A stretch of 64,000 bases of DNA from Vanilla planifolia. Its lineage: Eukaryota > Streptophyta > Magnoliopsida > Asparagales > Orchidaceae. Positions 39,554 to 51,775 of this stretch are shown here, piece by piece. The position numbers and the translations under genes were made by a program. Position 1 is the first letter of the stretch, and every line of letters starts with the position of its first letter. The stretch is from contig JAIUJO010000070.1 in the NCBI GenBank assembly GCA_023846275.1, positions 1,810,501-1,874,500 on the forward strand. Reading direction: 5' to 3'. The notes beneath the pieces are model-generated. The model ran no database searches. It saw nothing but the letters and a program-made list of their open reading frames with translations, and was not told the origin of the DNA.

Positions 39554-40899
39554 ATAAAAAAAATTTGATAGAAAACATTATGCAATTATGCAACGTGATG
39601 ATCAGTGTTATTGATGACATGACCAAGACGTCAATTGTCGACAACATAGAAGATGATGATTGATAACTACCAAAAAAAGTTATAGGAAACTAGGCAATGG
39701 TGGGTAGCCAAGGAACAATGAGCAATTTAGTGATGATGGGCACCTACGACATATTGGGCAACCAGATATTATATATCAAAAGCAATTAATAATCAGGAAA
39801 TGGTGAATGACTAATCATAGTAAGTAATATATGTAGAAGAAGTGACATCGATGATGACATATTTTAATGCAAAATATGATGACATCTTCTACTAAATTGT
39901 TTGATTGCCTTCTTATAGAAAGTGAAGTTGATGATCTACTTTGTTTATTCTATTGGATTTAAACATTGAATGATCTATTATGTATTAGATTATTGATCAA
40001 GTTGTTTAATGGGCCTTCAAGAAATCTCCATCTTAGAGTTTCACCATTGTATTTTATTTCAAGCCTAACTGAAGGGTTTATTACCTGTAATGCACTAGTT
40101 TAGATAACTAATTGTATGATCAAAAGGAAAATTAAAAAGAAGTTTTTTCAATAAATTTATTTACAATAGTTCATTTTGTACTAAATGCTTTTTAAAGAAA
40201 GTTTTTGGACAAGATCATGTTTTTTTGTAGATGTAATGTATCCATTAATATAAATATATTTTTTAGCTTAAAATTTAATATTTGCATTGAATAAAATTAA
40301 AGTTCTATCTAAGCACCTTACCTCTAGGACTTTCCATTATTGTTGGAATTTAAATCTTTCATTTTGTACTAATTCCTTTCTTGAGGTACATTTCGGCTTG
40401 AACATCACTATCTTTATGAGATTGTAGCAATGCTCAAAACCCACCTAATGTAGAATGATATGCTAAACCAATTGTTAGCTCATAAATTGTTGAACATGTT
40501 TAGGTTCAAATAATATATTTGAATAAGTGCCTACTCAATGTTCTATTAATTCAGAATTGAAAATCATAGGATCACTAGACAATTAAGTACTTTCTCAAAA
40601 GCCAAAGACTTAAATTGATCTTTGACACGAGGGAATCTTAACGTAAAGAAAAGTGATTTTAATAATCTACACACAAAATAGTAATATTGGTGGAGAATAG
40701 GCAAGATGATTTTCCACTACAATTAAGATGATTTTCATGTGATTTTACCTTACTCCTCTTCTTTAAGTTCATCCATACACCTAAGCATGTATTATCTAAA
40801 TTCTAAAAATTTACTTAAACAAACATAACAAAAATATTTTGGGTTTGTTTTCATCAAACAAAGTTCTATAAGTAGGAGTTAATAACATAATAACTACTA
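39554..40899. other. Unassigned; 3' flank of the gypsy remnant
   Basis: No coding motif was found. The right part (about 40,300-40,900) lies immediately downstream, on the minus strand, of the gypsy chromodomain-like end, so an LTR is expected there. A minus-strand purine run (agggagag) near 40,906-40,917 could be the polypurine tract, with the LTR starting at TGATATAG. No partner LTR is visible. Confidence 0.35.
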
Positions 40900-42400
40900 T
40901 ATCACTCTCCCTAGGTGAGAATGAGGTCAACTCCATGGAGTCATATTGAAATCTCAAATATTGCTTTAACTTCTCTAAATTTAGGCGGTGAAGCTCCTCA
41001 GTAATCCAAGTGTCATTAGAGACTTGATGGTCCTATCAAACCACCCAAAAATTGTGTTATATGTGATTCAATGTTAAGATTGTTTCATCATCTATGATTG
41101 GCTCCACTTGATCTCAATGCTCACAAGATGTGGCTAAATGTATTGTTGGGATATTTTTACTTGGCAATGATGGTGAAGGCTCAAAGTCTCAGTAGGTACT
41201 AGGCATAGTTTTATAAATGAAATAAGTTATTTAATATTAAAGGTAGCTCTAATTTCACAATCATTACAAAAATCAAAATATAAATGTTGATGCTTATCCT
41301 TTATATAATTTTAAATGGTCCAATATTATAGGCATGTACTATTTTAAGGGCTCCAATTAATGTCCCTCTAACCTAACATAAATCATTATGTAATCACTTT
41401 CAACAAACTTTCTTAGTTATCAATGAGAATTTTCTAGTTATTTATATATTTAATTATTTAGTAATATATTTATGTAATAACTAAATATGATGCATGAAAG
41501 GCTTAATAAACTAAGAAGTGCTAAAATTATATGGTCAAAGAATAAAATAAGTAGGGCATTGATGATGATTTTAAGGACTCGAACCTATTGTTCTATCAAT
41601 TGAATCATTTTGAATGGAATGAGTAGAATGCCATAAAAGATTCTAGGGTTCAACATGTTGCATTTCTATGCTGCAAAAAAGGTTACCTAAACTTTGACTG
41701 ACTAGATCTATTTGCCCCTCTATTTTTTGTATAATAAGTACAAAAAAAACTTGAGTTTTGGTTAATTTAGGCACCAAAGTATTTTTCAAAAGTACCTAGT
41801 AAATCTGACATCACGATCTAAAATAATTATTTGAGGTAAGCCATGTAGTTTAACAATTTCATTAAGAAATCACATCATAATACGGAAGGTATTTGATGTC
41901 TTATGGTAAGATATGGCATGAGCCATTTTAGAAAACTCGTCAATATGAACATAGAGTCATTATTCCTAATGATTTTGAAAACTCTTAATTCTAAGTCCAA
42001 ACATACATGTTTCCATGGTTGTTGTGCTATAAATAATGGTGTATATTCACCTTGATTATAATTACCTAAACTAGTTGTGACATATGTTTGACATTGAGAA
42101 TCTATCATTGCAGGCTTTTTGGGGTATATTTGGCCCATGAAATTAATCAATCACACATCTTAATTTGTTAACTCAACCAAGATGCCTAGTGAGACCTCTA
42201 GTAAGAATTTATCAGATAAGAAACTCCCTAAGAGATATGTGGGGTATGTAAAGTCAAGATATGCAAAACAAAAACCATCTTTCAAATAATAATCATCAAA
42301 AACTTTATTAGATAAAGTATTGGCTTAATGACAAGTAGGACCTAGATCAATGCAATCACTATATAAATTCTTGATGAGTGTAACTATAATTCCACCACTA
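40900..42400 (-). pseudogene. Ty3/gypsy integrase remnant with chromodomain-like C-terminus
   Basis: This is the C-terminal part of a gypsy polyprotein on the minus strand. A region near 42,256-42,283 reads DGFCFAYL, as in the segment before the integrase zinc finger (DGFLF). An open stretch at 41,875-42,150 carries GEYTPLFIAQQPWKHV then CLDLE, matching the integrase core entry (GLYTPLPIPxxPWxxVSMDF). The first catalytic Asp is at 41,995-41,997. Further on, VKLHGLPQIIILDRDVRF (DRDVRF at 41,801-41,818) supplies the second catalytic Asp. GPFKII at 41,304-41,321 marks the GPY/F module. DTWITEELHRLNLEKL at 40,964-41,014 resembles the end of a chromodomain (ATWE, then LEDK). Stops and frameshifts interrupt it. 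The RT part that should lie above 42,400 is missing. Chromovirus assignment is likely but rests on the tail. Confidence 0.82.
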
Positions 42401-43060
42401 TAGAAGCATCATGTTGAATTCATTTAATGTAAAACTTTAAGGCAAAGTGGTTTCATAAGTTAGTAATTTAAATTCAACTGTCTCAAAAAGTTAGAAAATG
42501 GCAATTAATTATTTAAGTGCCACCACATTAGTAAGTAATTTTTGGTACACTGGCAAGTACTGTAAATTATGCTTCTAACTTATGAATAAGAGATTTACTT
42601 ATAAGCTTGTATCATGCTCAACTGATAGTGAATTGTGTCCACTCATGTTTGTTTGGTTCCATGTATGTAAATAGTGAGAATGATTTTGTCTATATCATTC
42701 CAAGTTATGAGCATGCTTCATAACAATTTTTATTGAAGTAATTACCACTTATGTTTCTGGTCGAGATAGTCTTTGACGTGTAGACCTTCCAGCAAAGCCT
42801 TGCATTACATGCATCCTTAAAATATTTACATTTCTGAACAACTTATCCATAGTTTTCCTAGAGGAACCTAATTTATTTGTAATTGGTGAAATTCTTCTTA
42901 CTCACCTAATCATTATTAGCTTGTAGGAAACCAATTGTCACACTTTCTACTATGTTAATAATCTTGTTAGGAAGATATGGTATCATTTGAGTGTAAAGTA
43001 GTATTAATTAGAGGACATGAGTAACCATGACTAACTCCCTTTAAGAGTAATTTCTCCTTG
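42400..43060. other. Junction between gypsy remnant and LINE copy 1
   Basis: No motif is recognisable. It should hold gypsy RNase H (from the left element) or LINE 3' sequence (from the right), both minus strand, but neither can be read. The boundary between the two elements lies somewhere here. Confidence 0.35.
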
Positions 43061-44950
43061 TAATTATTATTAATCTAGTATTGTAGGTGAACCACGTATT
43101 TCTTAGCTTTAAATAATGTGCGTTCAAGTTAAGGGATTGGAAGGTAGCATCATTTGAATCCCAGGAGTTCTTAGATGAAGTTCTCAAGTTGTTTCATGTT
43201 TTTAAATCAAATAAACAAGTGATTTTGCACATTAATCTACAAACTTGATGTCCTCTTAAGCTTAGAGAAAAATAACTTGATTTTTTTAATGGAACATTTT
43301 TCACCACTTGAGAAAATGATATAGCCATCTACAAAGCACAAATAGGAGTTTGTTTGACAATTTGTTTGGGGGCCTCATGATTCATGTTTTCTCATTAATA
43401 ATGACAAACAACGTCTATTATTGGTACTCATCACTAGATTAAAAAATTAACAATTGAAGTTATACTTGTGTAGTATTTGTTTAACAAAACCATAAGATAT
43501 ACTACTGAATACTTTCCTAAAGTTTAGCTTGATAATAAAGTTATTGCCTTGGCTCTTGTAATTTAAACCATTAAGTAGTTCTTATGCAAGTAAGATATTT
43601 TTAGTGAATTTCTGTTAGTAAAAGTTTATTGCTCCATCGAGATAATAGTGAGTAGGAAACACTGTAAGCTAACTACTAAAAACGTAGTATTTTTTAAAAG
43701 AAACTAAAGAAACAAATTGTTCTAAAATCTTCAAAAGATTTACTATAATAAGTCTTTGGAAGGAAGATTATATTAGTACTAGTGAATAATTTAAGTGATG
43801 GGCTACCAACAAGAAAAACAATCATAGCATCATAAATGTCATTTTTAATTATGGTCAAACAATGCTTGTAAATGAAACCATTAAACCCATCCAATCCATA
43901 AGAACTTAAAGAATTCTTCCAAAAATTAATTGGTTATATTTCTTCCATTCTAACATGCTAAATAAATATCGTAGCACTATTTAGTGAGTTTAAGCATAAC
44001 AAAGCAAAGCACCTATTTAGTGCGGACTAGTTAGAGGTGAAGCAATCCATCACATATTTGGCAATTGTATCCTCTTTTGAGACCCAAGTCGCACTTGAAT
44101 CTTGAAGTCATGTATTAAGATCCCTTTTCATATTATTGAGCATTGTGTGGAAAACATTAGTGCTTTTATCACCATCCTTGAGTCACATAGTAAATGTCTT
44201 CAGGCTCTACTACATCACCTCTGTTTTAGCAACCATGATTAGCTGATCCAAAGCACTATTATTTCCAACTGTGATAACTCATCTATAATTCTTTGAATTG
44301 GTTTTCCTTCTTCATAAAATGTTATTTTTATAATTCAATCTTATAAAATATATTACCAAATTAAGGTTTAGTTTATCCTTGCAAGGGATTTTTAACTCTC
44401 ATTAGCTTGTAAGCTTGGGCCTTTATTCCTAAGCAAGTAGTTGGAAGACTCCAATTCTAAGCGACCATGATGATAAAATATTGTTCATCCATATGGGAGT
44501 GGTTTGATAAGATATTGTTCATATGTTGTACCATTATAGTGGGACAATTTATGAACCAATCATGATTCAATAGGTAACACATCATTTACTTATCATGCAC
44601 TATAACCATGTCAAACCATTTGTCTTCGTTTTCATTATTTGGCATTGTAAGTACTACAACTTCAACACCCATATTTTGTTAGAAATGTTGCCCTCAAAAT
44701 AACAAGATTCCTAAAAGCTTTTTTAGGTCTTTTTCTGACAAACAAATTTTTTACATTCCATTTAGTTGCTTTTCTTGTTTAACATGTATTTCGTAACCAC
44801 TATAAATCCATTATAGTCTATCTCGAAATGCTTAAGAGCCTTTGCTTTTTTCAGGAGATCCTTATTAAGGATTTTAAGAGATTGAGTCTTCCCTAATTGT
44901 TTAAGCTACACATCCTTCCTTTGTTTCAAGTTATATTTAAATGTTTTTCT
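43060..44950 (-). pseudogene. LINE copy 1 ORF2: endonuclease end, linker and RT
   Basis: This is an L1-type non-LTR polyprotein remnant on the minus strand. The endonuclease end at about 44,480-44,640 reads LLNHDWF then ILSNHSHM; the SNH at 44,499-44,507 replaces the catalytic SDH. The linker at 44,145-44,182 reads LKDGDKSTNVFH (usual LKEGDxNTKFFH). RT follows with LDGFNGFIYKHC (about 43,860-43,896, usual PGPDGF), FTSTNIIFLPKTYYSKSFED FR at 43,720-43,800, LAQELLNG near 43,570, and IKLNFRKVF at 43,507-43,533, where motif A Asp is Asn (43,522-43,524). CFVDGYIIFS at 43,309-43,338 stands for FADDxxIF. LERTLFKAKK near 43,115 matches LGVPLFKGK. Sequence between motifs A and C is shortened. Inactive. 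Confidence 0.88.
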
Positions 44951-46150
44951 CTTACTTTACAATTTCTCATTGAAGTTAGTAATAAAAATGAACAAATAGA
45001 TGATTCATTATACATTTAGGTTCTTTTAATAAGTGTTAATGGTCTATGATGTAGTGGGGGAGTTTTTTCTTTCAATTATGGGGGCAAGGGTATTTCAAGC
45101 ATTTTAAGATCTTATCATACCCTTATCAATTTCTATACCCTTATTTTGCCTCATCTTTTTTCATTCATTATTCAACCTTTCGGTGTCTTCATTGATGACT
45201 AACAAAGTTGGACGTTTCGCACTACTAACTGTTTAACTAACTGGGATTTTCTGAACTTCACCATATCTTCCAAATAAGAGTCTAAAAGTTTTTTTCTCCT
45301 TACGTTGGACAATTAAAAAACCTTGTTTAAAATTACATAGATAGTATTTGAAAAAATTTTAAATAGTTAAATTTTTTTCAAAATCAATTATTTCTCCCAA
45401 TCTTTCTAAAGATTCTAATATCTAAAAGATCTTTAACAAGATTGACAAAAACATAAGCTAGAATTCCATGGGGCCTTCTTAAGTTGATTTGTGTAGAATC
45501 TACTTTTAATGGGTTCTTGACTATTGATCTGATTGAGAATAGGTACTACTTGTTGACCAGGTGGATTAGAAGGTCCTCCAATAAGATGCAAACTGGAGCT
45601 TTCGAAGTTTTAATATTGAGCAAAAACATTAGGAAATATTTTAAGTTTCTCATTTGAAAGACTATGATTTTCCTAATATTGTACATCTAATATCAAATGT
45701 TGTCTAATTATAGTGAAAATTTTAAGAGCACAAATTTACGATCATGGCTAATCCAAAGTAAAAAATTTTTTTTGGATTCTTTGCCTTAGTAATTCCCTGT
45801 TGGGTCATCCAAGTGAAAACATAGGCTATTAGAGTGAGTTTGAAGGGAGAATCCTTTTTGGAAGCAAAGTAATCATTGAACATTGTCTTTTTTTAAGGAC
45901 ATTGGCATTATTGTGTTTAGCAAGGATGGAGGACATATCTAGATTCACCATAAAAGAGAGGCACTAAGGAAAATGCACTCATAATGCCTAAAATAATGGA
46001 ATAACCCTATAACTATGTTGCAAATTTCATCATTCTCACAACAAACGTGAAAAAGGCTATCGCCTCATTATCACTTAGATGTTTATGTTTGACATTCTTT
46101 TGAAATGCCATGTCAAAATGTACATTTTTTTTATCAATTTGAATATCAAT
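44950..46150 (-). mobile_element. LINE copy 1, 5' part (ORF1-like region)
   Basis: This lies upstream of the endonuclease on the minus strand and is shared with 61,080-62,230. Matching blocks include 45,021-45,062 with about 61,091-61,132 (gttctttta, aagt), 45,403-45,425 with 61,465-61,487 (aatctttctaa, gattctaatat), and 45,540-45,600 with 61,605-61,660 (acttgttgac, ggattagaagg). Position and conservation suggest ORF1 and the start of the endonuclease. A readable stretch near 45,260-45,330 (KTFRLLFGRYGEVQKIPV) has an RRM-like flavour, but no ORF1 domain is secure. Confidence 0.6.
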
Positions 46151-46429
46151 AAATTGTCAATTTAAAAAATTATGAAATAAAAACTTTCTCTCAAAATTGC
46201 TCATTTTCTTTTAGTATTCCTTAAGTTTGGTTAGATGTCCTCTACACTATCAACTAGAAATTCCAAATATCGACTTGCTTCCTTATGCTTCACGATTCTC
46301 CTTTCTTTCGATATGCTATTTATAATTCATATGAGGTTTCAGCATTAATCATAAGCTAATGAGCTTCTTGCATCATGTTAAGTGTGGTTTAGCAAAAGAG
46401 ATGATGAATTACTATTAAATTTTTTATAA

Positions 46430-47560
46430 AAATATTTTAAAAAATATCTAAAAGTATTTTTAATAAGCTTGAACAAATTCCTTAAAGTAATTTTATACAA
46501 AATTTAATTTTTCTTTTTAAATACTTTAATCTTTATTTGATAAATTTTGGTGGTTTTACCTAAAATCAATGAAATGTTTACCCAAGGAAAAGTCCAAAAA
46601 TGCAATAACACTTATATAAAAACTCACAAAAATCTGGATAGGCTAAACCCTTAGAATAGTTAAGTAGAAAAAACATGCCATAAATAGTTTATAATAAAAA
46701 AGGATATATAAAATGATGAAAGGGAAACAGCAATAAGAATCTATGAAGACTAATTCTTATGCTTAACGAAATGCTCAATCAGGTACAAATATTTTAATTT
46801 TATCAATTGGAAATTGAGAGCTTAATTTATTTTAAGTAATAGTTTGAGTTTGATGACAAATGACACAACAAATGAAAGTGATAATGAGCACTAGCTACTA
46901 ATCTCTTTAATACCATTACTAAAAGCATTTTCTTTATATTCCTGTAAAAATTTCATCAATCTATCTTGTTTACTGATTATCATATTTATAAACATTTTAT
47001 ATTGACTAATATCACTTACCAAACTAATGGATTAACCATTAGGATTTGAAGGATGTCTTTTAATTGGAAACATTATTTGAACAAGAGTTATAAGGGAAAA
47101 TAAACAGTTGTTAAATAGTAGTTCTCTAAGATCCATGTGATGAGAACTATCTTGGACCATTCGATAATCAAACTTGCATAAAGTGATAGTTCTGAATAAA
47201 CTGGAGAAATTTTCAAATTATTATTTCATCTAGACCATTAGATCTAAATTATGATCTGATAGTTGGATTTAATTTTATTTGTGGATTAAATGCTGACTAT
47301 GTAATGACAAGATTGCGTGATCGAATTACTGATGAAATTATTGCTTTAAATATAGTGAACGAGTTGGAACCATTTCATTACAAAATTGTATCATCAGACA
47401 ACTCACATCATTCATGAAATTGGAAAGTTAGCTATGTAGAAAAAGCATTACGTTTTAGTCAAACATGATGTACTTGCTCTTCTTTTTTGTCATTATAGAA
47501 CTTCTTGTGTTCTTTAAAAGTAGTCTAATTTTAGTGTTGCTACCCTTGGGTTTTTGTTTT
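46430..47560 (+). repeat. A sub-repeat, copy A4
   Basis: This shares order with A1: the AT-rich start, the ctaaacccttaga word at 46,649, the multi-word block at 46,780-46,880, accattagatctaaat at about 47,234, GATC-rich words at 47,230-47,340, and the cttgtgttctttaaaagt region at 47,500. It begins almost where LINE copy 1 similarity ends (about 46,150-46,400), so one may have inserted beside or into the other. Confidence 0.6.
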
Positions 47561-48540
47561 AGGATTTAGTCAGATGTGTTAATGGTAACATGATTAATTT
47601 ATTTATGAATATAATGTGTTTAGCCTTGATTCAATATATTTCCATCCAAGTTCTTGAGTGATGCCTCGATCTGATTGTAGTAGCGAGCAGGTTCAACATT
47701 ATTACCCTAGACTAAACATTTGCTATGTAGATCAAGGTTAGTTAATTCAATTCGAATTATTTTTTAAAAATTTTAGATTTAATTAATTTTTTTATAAATA
47801 TTAATTTTGAATGATAGGAAAATGAGTTGTATGATGATTAATATATGATGATAAAAGATATTAAAATAAAATTTATAATATTGATAATTCAAATTTTAAT
47901 TTCATTTTTGTAGCTTGCATTTTTGTAGCTTGCATTTGGGCAATTATCATCAAAACCTCTTTGATCGTCCATGAGCATATGCGGATAGTAATGTTTATCA
48001 TTTTCTTATAATGCAAAATTAAACCGTTTTAAAAATGAACATACTAAGTAATCAATAATTAATATTATTACCTTTTCTTAATGAAGTGATTCAATTGTAC
48101 TGGCACACATAATTATATATATATATATTATCATTTTGCTTTATCCTAACTCTAAGATGATCTTACACAATCATGCATAATATTTTTCTTTTAAGGCTAT
48201 GAGTGTAACAAAAATCTAAAGAATCACATTATCATATCAAGAATTCACTCTTTACCTTTCAGGTTGCTATTTCAAGTCATAAAATCACTCTTCTACTTGT
48301 TATAGACTTAGTAGTTAGAAAGGGTGGTGATCTCCTAAATGAATTAGAGGGCCCCATATGTTGACGAATTTTATGCACACTTATAAACCATGATGTAGAG
48401 CTATCTTGTGCGAAAATAAGCATTATTAGACTAAACTTCTGAATTCTTTTTTCATATATCACTTTGAACATGTGAATGTATGTGTGGTGTTAAATCTAGT
48501 TGTAAATAGAATAGTTGAAATTTTATCAGTCTATCCAAAT
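47561..48540. other. Spacer between A4 and S3, with 15-bp duplication and a block shared with 62.2 kb
   Basis: An exact 15-base tandem duplication (ttttgtagcttgcat) lies at 47,906-47,935. The stretch 48,110-48,250 (TA-rich start, then atgatctta, then gagtgtaacaaaaatc) resembles 62,238-62,380, which in LINE copy 2 directly follows the ORF1-like region. LINE copy 1 may therefore continue here on the far side of A4. A 64-codon frame at 48,277-48,471 has no recognisable family. Confidence 0.45.
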
Positions 48541-49620
48541 CATGTGGATCAAAACATAGCGGTTCGATCACATTGTTTTGATGATAAAATATTTGAGAAC
48601 TCATTCTTCTTTCTAAACCAAATATTTATTTCAAATCATTTGATCACATAAGTTTCATGATCGGACGGTCTAAATTTCGTCCAGCTTTCTATTTGCATAA
48701 AATTTAAATTTATTTATTTGATTATGAAGATTTTGTGACCTAATGGTCTAAGTTAAAGTTAATCATGTAGCTCACATTTAATTGTATTTGATCATGCATT
48801 GTTTTGATTTAGAAGTCAAAGGTAAAAACAATGATGTGTCTATCATTTACCTTGGTTCGATCATGCAATTTTTGATCTAACGATCCATATAAAAATCGAT
48901 CAATTGACTACCATTTATTATGATATATTCTAGATTCTAAATGTCATAATAATGTTTGATAAGGACTTCTTTATAAAAACTATTGAGGTAGCCAACATAT
49001 TTTTTTGCACAAAGGACTACATTTGAATAGTTTCTTTTAAATTAGTGTCATTTGATCCATAATAGCAAATTGGGAAGTTTGGTTACTACTTTTTATATGT
49101 TTCTATTTTGTACATTTTTAACAAAAAAATAGTGGTGAAAAGTTTATGAATTTTTTTAAGCTAGCAAATTGAAATCTTATTTGTAGGTGCTCACTATTAT
49201 ATCAATTATATTTATCCTTTAGTCTTTGAGCTCCAACACTCCTTTTTACTTGAATCAACAAAGCTTAAATTCTTTTATTTATTACTTTATTCAGGCAAAG
49301 CATAATACATTTATTCTTTGTTAAATATTTTGTCAAACATAATATTACTATAAGCATCAAATTTGAATTGTTCCATTACAATTTCCCTTCTTCTATTTGT
49401 TTTATTTCTTTGAAAGACTATTATTGGCCTTTTATTTTTATTTCAATCTTGTGATGGTTTTTTTTTTTGTGAAAGGACTATACTAATTGGTTTTGTTTTT
49501 TTTTTTTTTTGGCATTTATTTGGGGTGAATGTATGCTTGAAATTAAATTGAACATTATAAAAGTGTTGGTGTACTTTTACATTTTTTTCAAATTTATAAT
49601 TTTCATTTTTTTCCTAAATT
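48540..49620 (+). repeat. S sub-repeat, partial copy S3
   Basis: This matches the second half of S2a. The GATC-rich cluster at 48,560-48,930 parallels 8,630-8,880. The block at 49,180-49,380 parallels 9,040-9,250. The T-rich tract followed by ggcattt, ggggtgaatgtatgcttgaaattaaa at 49,491-49,545 parallels 9,390-9,440 (ggggtagaggtatgcttgattttaa). It follows A4, so the A-S order here is the reverse of the S-A order inside each tandem unit. Confidence 0.65.
48563..48930 (+). repeat. Degenerate ~70-78 bp tandem minisatellite, GATC-rich
   Basis: Five starts of the form TTYGATCA or TTTGATTA occur at 48,563, 48,639, 48,717, 48,787 and 48,856 (steps 76, 78, 70, 69). Several units continue with tttgatc or tgacc, a variable AT word and then a GGTC/GATC word followed by tAAat, for example gatcggacggtctaaat at 48,659-48,675. 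Similar but less regular clusters occur in S2a, S2b and the A copies. Confidence 0.6.
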
Positions 49621-51390
49621 TTAAGGAAAATCAATTTATTTTAAAATAAATAGAAATTTGCACAAAATCATTAATAAAGGTTTACTCAAATTATATTTAT
49701 ACTTCTTTTAAGTGGTTAACATCCTCAGAAATCATTTGATCAACTTTTTCAACACTATAAGGTCATGTAAACGTTTTCTTAACCATCTTTTTAAAAAATT
49801 GAATACTTTTTTATATGGAGATTATTATAGATAGAGTTTAGTAGTTGAAATTCATTAGTGTTATAATGAAGTCTTCTAAACGCAAAAGTTGATTTGTGAG
49901 AAAGAGGATGACCATCCTTAAACATTCAAAGTACTAATTTGAATTAATGTTGTAAGCTAATTGGTTACAATTCAATGATTTGGAGTTTCTCATTGAAGTA
50001 CCTATATGACCCATTCAATATATTCGTTTGAATAAATGCAATTCGTAAAGGTATTCATAGTGACCATGGTCGATTCCACAAAACTTATCCATTGAAATGA
50101 TATAAAAAACATAAGATCACAATGAATTGAATCACGATATGAACATAATCTTCATAGCAAACACTCCATTCAAATATTGGTGAAGTGATAAACGATGCTA
50201 ATTAAAGAACTGAACTGCTCCAAATGAGACAATGTGCAAAATTGGATAAGTTTGACCAGTGTATTCATGTATTGTCATAATTGAATAACCTCCAAAAACG
50301 TAGAAGCATTCTATACATGTAAAAATGGCATGTGCAATGCCACATATTTAGATAATAACCATCTTATGATGAATTAAAATATCAAAATGGTATGAGCCAT
50401 GCCACATATTTAAAATCCATTAAGAAGGTGTAATGAATTCAAAAAAATGACCTAATTATGCAAATGAAATATAAAGTTTGATATATTGTTTAATAAAACC
50501 ATTGCATCTAATTGTTGCCATTGAACTAGTCCTTACATTGGGTTGATTAAGAGGATGAATAGTCAAAAGAGTCAAGAAATACCATTGATGGGCTTCAAGA
50601 AAATTTCGATGTGATTGAATTAATAACTAGTTTCATTTGCTATTGGATCAAATAACCAACATATTACTAAGAAAGTGAAGGTTTTTTCTTATTTCATCCA
50701 ATTTCTAAAGAGAAAAATATTTTCATAGGTAGCTTCCTGATTCAGTAATGTACCATTGTATTAATAGTATAGAAAACATTTTAATCTAATTTTAATACAA
50801 TTTATACTCAATTTACATCAGCAAATGTAGTCAAAATTTTATGTCTTGCTTTTGCATTTTGGTTAAAACCAAGTTCAGGTTTGACAAATAAAATCGTGAA
50901 ATGGGTTTGATTGGTATTCTTTTGGAAAAGGAAAAAACATTATCTTTAATATAAGAAGATCAGGTATCATGTATTAGAATTGAGTGATTCTATGGAAATG
51001 GGTTTCCCTTGATGAAATGAGCCAATGTAAATAGGTTCATTCCATTAGGCCAAAATGCAACCTGTTTGGCATAAGCTATAAAGCCCTAAATAGTTAATGG
51101 GAATTGAATTGTTTTAAAAGAGCTAAAAATATGATAAAATTTTGTGGTTTGTTTTCCAAGATTTTTCTTCTTGTTTTTCAACCCCAACTGCATAGTGATT
51201 TTCGTAAGAACAAGTCCAAGACAATCGCAATGAACTTATTAACAAATTTCACAAGTTTGATTATGGAAGGATTCGTTGGATGACTTTCGTTATGATCACT
51301 CAATAAATATATGGACATCAATTCTTATCATTTTTAATTAAATATTTGAAACCTTTTAGAACTTTTTTTATGAATCTAGAATGTTTAAAT
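49620..51390. other. Unassigned; includes a 62-bp direct duplication
   Basis: No coding motif is visible. This lies downstream, on the minus strand, of the LINE copy 2 RNase H domain and may contain that LINE's 3' end, but no clear terminal A tract (T run on the plus strand) was seen. A direct duplication with period 62 is anchored by gccacatattta at 50,339 and 50,401, with matching aaaatggyatg words just upstream of each. Confidence 0.45.
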
Positions 51391-51775
51391 GAATATGATT
51401 GCTAGCGAGTTAAGCTAATTGGTTTACTATTACATTTCCTTCTCATAATATGTGCTTGAATCAAATCACTTTACATTTAAATTAATTAATTTCATTCAAA
51501 AAGGTTAACATACACCAAGGGATTGCAATTCTTTAGCAAATCATTACAAGGATTGATTTACTATTTGATTCTACAATAATGCTCTATAGCCTATAGTGTC
51601 CCTTAAGTTTAAAACAAATAATAATATCATGGCTTATCTTCTATATTTATATTAGATCCTTCATAAATTCTCAATGCATTGATTATTTTACCGAAGTGGT
51701 CTCCGATCACATGACCACAAACCAACAATGCATTGGTTCCTTCTACTCAATCAAATAGTTTATAATTTGACAAAG
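51390..51775 (-). pseudogene. LINE copy 2 ORF2 C-terminal RNase H domain
   Basis: This is the RNase H domain found at the C-terminus of many plant L1-type LINEs, read on the minus strand. GTNALLVCGHVIGDHFGKII near 51,690-51,750 matches the GxxGxGGVIRDxxGxWI strand region. IVESNSKSIL at 51,548-51,577 matches the IVESDSxxVV motif, with the catalytic Asp as Asn (51,563-51,565). IPWCMLTFLNEI follows, and FKHIL, stop, EGNVIVNQLA at 51,416-51,460 matches FxHVxREANxVADxLA. There the Arg of RE is TGA (51,443-51,445) and the Asp is Asn (51,422-51,424). The last 60 codons are in one frame apart from stops. The domain order after the RT remnant fits LINE ORF2. Confidence 0.8.

Noticed and set aside
48563-48930. 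CRISPR-like array of regularly spaced repeats
   Set aside because: The units are degenerate throughout with no conserved-repeat and unique-spacer alternation, no cas genes are present, and the setting is eukaryotic.
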